Source: Spirogloea muscicola
Taxonomy: Eukaryota > Streptophyta > Zygnematophyceae > Spirogloeales > Spirogloeaceae
Assembly (NCBI GenBank): GCA_009602725.1
Contig: WELB01000157.1
Location: forward strand, 297,313-335,209
Length of the DNA: 37,897 bases
Reading direction: 5' to 3'
Made by a program: the position numbers and the translations under genes. This document shows, piece after piece, positions 33,157 to 37,897 of the stretch. How positions within the stretch are numbered: the stretch's first letter is position 1; each line of letters starts with the position of its first letter. Under the pieces are notes generated by a model. It searched no databases. It was given only the letters and a program-made list of their open reading frames with translations, and was not told the DNA's origin.

Positions 33157-34177
33157 CTACTGGTACTCAAAGGCATCAAGATCGGTGTCAGGCGACAGCG
33201 GCACTGGCACGAGGTCGTCGCCAGCAACGGCGCCTGCTGACGCCCAGTCACTGAAGCTGGAGCTCAAGGCCATGGGGCTCGATGTAGCGGCCGGGGTAAC
33301 GTGACGTGGTTCCAAGCCAGCCAGGCCAAGATGGTTGCTGTCGACCAGGTGCGCAGCGCCAGCCGCGCTGGCGGGCTGGTCGGGGAAGAGCGCGCAGGGC
33401 ACCAGGCCGACTGGCTTGCAGCCAGGCATCGGTGGCGTCAGCTTGGCCACGCGCGTAGGCGAGTTGGGCGGCGTTGTTGAGCAGCAGCTGGCACAGCTCG
33501 GACTGGCAAAGACCGGCTGCAGCGTTGTGCCTGCTACTCTATGCATTGATGCCATGTCAGCAAAATTCACAGGAAGTCATGAGCTAATCCGCAGTCCCCA
33601 CTTCCGAAAAGCACGTGAGCCATGCAGAAGGTGTGCGGCGTGCAGCTGTCCTGACCTGCTCTAAGCCAAGCAGCGGCCGGCAAAGGATCGTGGGGGACGA
33701 TGTCGCCATTTGCTGCAAACCGCGCCGGTGCTGCCTGGAGCTCCATGGCCCCCAAGACTCGCTCGATGGTCTCAAGCAGCTCATTGATCTGCAAGCATGT
33801 GCCACCACTCGCAGGCTCAGCACCATGGGGCTGGGCTTGGAGGCAGCAACGGCGGCGATGGATGCGAGTGGTGGGCAGACCTCTGACTTGTAGCGCGCAA
33901 GCTCCTGCGCCTGGAAGTCGTTCTGGCGGGCGAGCTCCGACGCGCGCTCTGTGAGGTGGCGCCCGGCGTCCTCGAACGCGCCGAGCGCGCCAAAGATGAA
34001 GCGGACGTCATAGCGGCCTTCGGCGACAGTTGTCAGCGCCGCAGCTGGCGGCGTCGTGGCAGGGGCAATGCCGTGCCACAGCGGCGACAGAGGTGGCTGC
34101 CCACAAAAGTTGGATTGAGCTGATGGCCAGCCCATAAAGGCTAGGCCTCCTTCCCGGCGCTGCGTGCACTCGGCCAT
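33157..34177 (-). CDS. Unrecognised protein with a helical, coiled-coil-like middle
   Basis: Three minus-strand exons, 34177-33881, 33788-33656 and 33530-33157, join in phase to give 267 residues from an ATG at 34177 to a TAG. The middle (about residues 52-125) is charged and helical: YDVRFIFGALGAFEDAGRHL, ERASELARQNDFQAQEL, INELLETIERVLGAMELQ. It resembles short coiled-coil subunits of nuclear or trafficking complexes, but I cannot assign a family. The C-terminal half is rich in Pro, Ala and Ser and ends acidic (DTDLDAFEYQ). The third exon's acceptor was chosen for phase: the alternative at gctgcag gives a shorter helical end, so the C-terminus is uncertain. It converges with VHA-F. Confidence 0.55.
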
Positions 34178-34641
34178 TCCTGTTGTGTGGGCAATTCCGC
34201 GCGAGCCGACCTCCGTTGGCCTGTGTGCTCGGCGAAAGTGGCAGTGGTTGCCCTACTCCGGCCAGCAGGGCGGCGGGTGCGGCGAGCACGGCGACAGCGT
34301 AGATGCGGCGGCTGTGGGGTTGCGGAGTTGGCGGCGGCAGTGGCCCGCAGCGTCGTGGCCTGCAGCTGCATGGCTAAGTTTCTGAGTGGGGTGTGGGGAG
34401 GGTTAAACAGGTTGTATGGGCTGGAGTGCGAGGAGGGAGGGTGTGGGGGNAGAGAGAGAGAGAGAGAGAGAGAGAGCGGCAAGTACGAAGAACAGCGCGT
34501 CCGAAGTACTAAGGCAAGTACATGATAATATGCAAGCACCCTGAGAAGGTATAAGAAGGATTTGAGTGTCCATTCTTTTTGGGCTGGGGCTTTGCCAGCC
34601 CCTCTTCTCTACGGGCGCGCACTTTCGTTGAAGGTATAAGA
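34178..34641. other. Upstream flank of the unknown gene and retroelement border
   Basis: GC-rich near 34200-34370, where the probable 5' UTR of the minus-strand gene lies. An AG microsatellite at 34451-34476 is preceded by a single n. A GGGCTGG hairpin motif follows at 34567. No gene is seen. Confidence 0.4.
34450..34476. repeat. AG dinucleotide microsatellite after an ambiguous base
   Basis: Thirteen AG units follow an n at 34450. The n suggests the true length is unresolved. Confidence 0.85.
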
Positions 34642-35017
34642 TGTAACGAAGTTACACAAGATGGAACATCTATATCAAGGGAATGATAGCTGGAGGGGGT
34701 ACTGAGGAGGCGAAGGACGGGCGCGCGATATTAGAGAAAGCGCATCTCTGAATAATGGCGCGCGACGCTGATGAAGGAGCAATATGGAATTCAGGAGCGC
34801 GACGGCGGCAAAGCCGGAATCTAGTGTTAGAACTCTACTAGTATTAGTATTAGTATTCCGCGCGGGTCCCCGCAATCGGCGGCGACTCCAGCGGCGGAAG
34901 GCGGCGGCCACGGGTGGATCTTCTGTGAGGGCTTAGCAAGTGGCCGGGCGCCTAATAAGAAGAAAGGGCTCGCCCATTGAGGATAGGGGCTGGACAAGCC
35001 AGCCCAAAAAAGAATGA
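34567..35017. repeat. Inverted pair of the GGGCTGG hairpin motif
   Basis: The run cattctttttgggctggggc at 34570-34589 is matched in reverse orientation by ggctggacaagccagcccaa and aaaaagaatg at 34989-35016. The pair is about 380 bases apart and could be terminal inverted repeats of a small non-autonomous transposon. The right arm lies inside the candidate LTR. Confidence 0.45.
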
Positions 35018-35496
35018 ACAAAGAACGAGAAGGGGGCCAGAGGAAGCCAGAGGAAGCGCTAAGAAACCAAAGCACACAAAGAAAGAAAGCAGCTACAAAT
35101 TACTCAGTAACCCCTGCTAAGCAGCCGCAAATCAGAGAGGCTAGGGTCCTGGAAGTGGGTCCCCTGGACAGAGCCAGAGGCAGCAGCGAGGGCTCTCCCG
35201 GCACGAAGGTGCAGCGCACGGGCCATGGACCTCTGCAGCGAGACGGCCAAGCGCATGCGATACATGCCTAATAATTCCATGAGGCCGGGGGCAGGGCCCC
35301 GAGAACCTCGATGGCTACTTAAGGAGAAGGGGCGGCCGGTCTTGGGTTTTTTCTCGTCCCCCCCCGGCTTGCGCTCGGCATTGTTTATATTTTAACATCT
35401 GGTTTGTTGTGACCCATTGCATAAGTTTGGCTCCGACTCCTTTGCTTCGCGACACCAACGCCTCGTCCTTGGGCTTGACGATCCTCATTCTTTACA
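34642..35496 (+). mobile_element. Candidate 5' LTR of a Ty3/gypsy element
   Basis: The right edge is well placed: the sequence ends ttaca, then one base, then the primer-binding site. The left edge is less sure. TGTAA at 34642 would pair with the terminal TTACA and give 855 bases. TGTTAG at 34825 would give 672 bases. A TATA-like tacttaagg near 35318 and an AT-rich tttatattttaaca near 35385 are plausible promoter and 3'-processing signals. Only one LTR is in the window, so the ends cannot be checked by comparison. Confidence 0.55.
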
Positions 35497-35497
35497 G

Positions 35498-35509
35498 TGG
35501 TATCAGAGG
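35498..35509 (+). other. Primer-binding site for initiator methionine tRNA
   Basis: The sequence tggtatcagagg one base after the LTR end matches the complement of the 3' end of plant initiator tRNA-Met (TGGTATCAGAG...). This is the usual minus-strand primer of plant Ty3/gypsy and copia elements. Confidence 0.88.
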
Positions 35510-35550
35510 AAACAAGTCTTTTCGGCGCAACCACCGAGTGTGACGCGTCA

Positions 35551-35847
35551 ATGGCAGGCAAGAAGGGTGCCAAGAAGCGAAAGGGATCGGCCGCAGCGGC
35601 CACCACCCCTGCGAGCGAGCGGTCGAATACCGTGGCCACCACCCCTGCAAGAGAGAAGGCGCGCGGGGCGCATGAATTGAAAGGGAGGCCAATTCAAGCC
35701 AATACAATGTTCAGGCAGAGTCGAGTGCAGACTAAACAATGCTACATAATACGGAGAGCGGCCGGCCCCTGCAAGCGAGCGGCCGGATGCAGTGGCCACC
35801 ACCCCTGCGAGCGAGCGGCTGGATGTCCCGCTCGCAGCTATCATGGG
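35551..35847 (+). pseudogene. Broken N-terminal part of gag
   Basis: An ATG at 35551 opens a basic frame (MAGKKGAKKRKGS) that runs to a TGA at 35848, with another in-frame TAG at 35860. The gag body opens in this same frame immediately after. The segment contains repeats of a unit like ccacccctgcgagcgagcgg near 35609, 35640, 35765 and 35799, with a dissimilar ~110-base stretch between pairs. The N-terminus therefore looks rearranged and interrupted. Confidence 0.55.
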
Positions 35848-35862
35848 TGAGTCCACTGGTCC

Positions 35863-36912
35863 TAGCCGGCCGCAGTGTTGGGCGACGGTGAACATGGCAG
35901 AGGGGCGCTCTTGGAGGCGGAAACCGACCCGGGCGGGGATGAGAGCGAACCAGATCCGGGAGACGGTGTGGACATGGCACGCAATCAGGCGGTCATCTCT
36001 GCCATGGAAGTCCTATCGGCGGAGGTCCAGCGGCTCAAAGCTGAACGAAACGACCTTTGGCAGGAGTTGGATAAAGCAAAAGAAAGAATCGGGCAAGCTT
36101 CTATGCATTCCCACGAGGCAAGCGAAGTGCTAGCCTCAAACAGAGGCCTCGCTACTCTAAAACCGGCGAAACCAGATTTCTTTGCTGGCGACGGTGATGT
36201 CAGGGCATGGCTTTTCCAGATGGGCCAGTATCTTACACTATCTAAGGTACCGATGGAGGAGAAACCAATTTTTGCCTCCACTTTTCTACGAGGGAATGCG
36301 GTCATCTGGTGGAGATCCATTGTGGAGTCGGAAGGAGGCGAATCGATCTCATGGAATGAATTTCAGACGAAGCTCAAGGCCCAATTTATGCCCATTGATC
36401 CCATCCGCATTGCAAGGGACAAGCTGGCGGTGCTTCGACAAATTGGATCAGTACAGGAGTATGTCCAGAGATTCCAGACTTTGCTTCTAGAGATCCCCGA
36501 TGTCAGCGAAGTTGAAAAAAAGGACCGCTTTGTGCGGGGCCTCAGATTCAGCATCAAGAAGGAAGTGGACATCAGGGCACCGGAAACATTCGATGAGATG
36601 GTGCGGATGGCTGTCCGGGTGGGAGCCCTTTATTCCCAGGTCCGCTCGGAAGAAGCGGAAGGAAATAGAGCTAGGGCGCCCTGGATCAAGAAAAGCTACA
36701 AGGAGTTACAGGGGATGGCTAGGCAGGCGCCCTATACAAGAGGGATAAGACCCAATTGTTGGATGGGTCCGAGGCTCAGTGGTGACGAGCTTGTCAAACT
36801 TCGCAATGAAAACCGGTGCTTCAATTGCAAGGAAGTCGGGCACCTAGCCAGAGAATGCCCCAAGTGGTCAGAGACCGGGAGAACGGAATCGGAAAACGGA
36901 CCACGTCAGTAG
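35863..36912 (+). CDS. gag: Ty3/gypsy Gag with zinc knuckle
   Basis: The capsid/nucleocapsid protein of an LTR retrotransposon. The frame is open from 35863; the first in-frame ATG is at 35974, and the stop is at 36910-36912. It begins with an acidic stretch and a heptad-like helix (VLSAEVQRLKAERNDLWQEL). The Retrotrans_gag domain follows (PDFFAGDGDVRAWLFQMGQY, FLRGNAVIWWRS, WNEFQTKLKAQF, RFQTLLLEIPDV, FVRGLRFSIKKEV). It ends with a CCHC zinc knuckle (CX2CX4HX4C) at 36817-36858. It is a separate ORF from pol, in another frame. The broken N-terminal segment suggests this copy is defective. Confidence 0.92.
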
Positions 36913-37897
36913 GCGGCGGGGCCCCTATTGACGTCAGTGTTGGAGGAGCAGAACTATCCTTCAACAGAATGGCCCCCTGCGTGGAGTCACAGGACGCTGA
37001 AGATACCTCGACGATACAAGGAAGAGCCATCGTGGCTGCACTAACAAACTCGTCTCCGAAGGCTGCCGATGATGACCAGCAGACGACTTCGGCTGTGGAG
37101 TTAAGTTTTGTGCAAAGGGCTGATTGTGGAAGGGAGAACCCCATAAGGCTGAAGGGAGTCTTGATGGGAGAGCCTATAGTGGCTTTGGTGGATAGTGGAT
37201 CATCTGGCAACTTCGTTTCGGAGGCCTTTGTGAAAGACAAAGGACTACGTACGGAAGTCAAGGAAGGGAATCACGTAGTGATTCTTGCCGATGGATCCCG
37301 CCACGACAACTCCCTTGCAACGTTGCCAATGAAGCTCACAATAGGCCGCCACAAAGAGAACCTCTCATTGGACGTGACAAAGTTGGCGGCTTATGACGTC
37401 GTCTTGGGAAAGCCGTGGCTAGCCAAACACAACCCCAACATAGATTGGTCAAAGGACCAGATCACCTTGGTGGCTAAGGATGGCCAGTCGATTACCTTAC
37501 CAACAGACGACTCCACAGCTAAGAGGGACAACGTTTTGACGGCCATTCAGCTCAGGAAGGCTTGCGTGAAGGGCGATCCACTGTTTCTGGCACTGGTAAG
37601 GACGAGCACGAAGGATGTCGCTCCTCCTAATGAGAAATTTGGCCATATAGCGCCGGAGGTCAAAGATATAATTGAGGACTTTAAGGACGTCTTTCCGGAC
37701 GACCTCCCAAAAGGTCTTCCACCACAGAGGGCGGTGGATCACGAAATTGATCTGGAAGATGGCAGCCACCCAACATACCGAGGCATTTACAAAATGTCAT
37801 TTGAAGAACTCAAGGAGTTGAAGCGGCAACTTGAGGACCTCTTGGACATGGGTTTTATTCAACCGTCTAAGTCTCCGTATGGAGCTCCTGTCTTATT
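36810..37897 (+). CDS. pol: Ty3/gypsy Pol: aspartic protease and start of reverse transcriptase (partial)
   Basis: The frame is open from just after a TGA at 36807 to the window end, one base back (-1) relative to gag and overlapping it by about 100 bases. An in-frame ATG lies at 36855. A linker rich in Ser, Thr and Asp comes first. The retropepsin domain follows with ALVDSGSSGNFVSEAF near 37182-37229, ILADGS and the YDVVLGKPWLAKHNPNIDW flap/ILG-like segment. From about 37640 the reverse-transcriptase approach region appears (FKDVFPDDLPKGLPP, VDHEIDLEDGS, LEDLLDMGFIQPSKSPYGAP). The catalytic RT motif, RNase H and integrase would lie beyond the window. No stop interrupts the visible part. Confidence 0.92.

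Noticed and set aside
34141-34539. Minus-strand frame resembling a plastid transit peptide
   Set aside because: It does not join in frame to the downstream exons of the 33157 gene and includes the AG microsatellite.

Overview
This is nuclear DNA from a green-lineage eukaryote. It holds seven recognisable housekeeping or family genes, one degraded NB-ARC/TPR locus, one unrecognised small gene and the 5' part of a Ty3/gypsy retrotransposon. Genes are split by many GT-AG introns, and first exons sit in very GC-rich DNA full of GGC/GCC runs. A complete CHUP1 gene (chloroplast positioning) places the organism among streptophytes. Mixed GC, introns of roughly 100-500 bases and NB-ARC proteins without LRRs suggest a streptophyte alga or early-diverging plant. 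The species cannot be fixed from the sequence.

Layout: 400-4400 (+) is an NB-ARC plus TPR gene with in-frame stops and frame breaks. 4657-6086 (+) is a decayed partial second copy. 7518-8000 (-) holds the last two exons of a 3-hydroxyacyl-CoA dehydrogenase that stops at an assembly scar (one n plus 50 T). 8200-10687 (+) is a DHHC protein S-acyltransferase. 11898-17962 (+) is CHUP1 in 14 exons. 18517-20091 (-) is Mediator subunit MED7 in 5 exons. 21313-25529 (-) is translation initiation factor eIF3d in 15 exons. 26353-29419 (-) is a MATE transporter in 8 exons. 30326-31471 (+) is V-ATPase subunit F in 4 exons. 33157-34177 (-) is an unknown 267-residue protein. About 34640-37897 is a gypsy element: candidate LTR, tRNA-iMet primer site, gag, protease and the start of reverse transcriptase, cut by the window end.

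The exon models for CHUP1, MED7, eIF3d, MATE, VHA-F and DHHC were built by hand. Every junction keeps codon phase, and protein lengths fit their families (1089, 188, 590, 541 and 142 residues; DHHC at least 310). The genes do not form a pathway; they are ordinary neighbours in convergent or divergent pairs. Between them lie dispersed repeats, telomere-like tracts, a recurring GGGCTGG hairpin motif and a tandem duplication of the MATE 3' end. Both multi-base gaps and two of the three single-n positions fall in GGC-rich 5' regions of genes; the third abuts an AG microsatellite.
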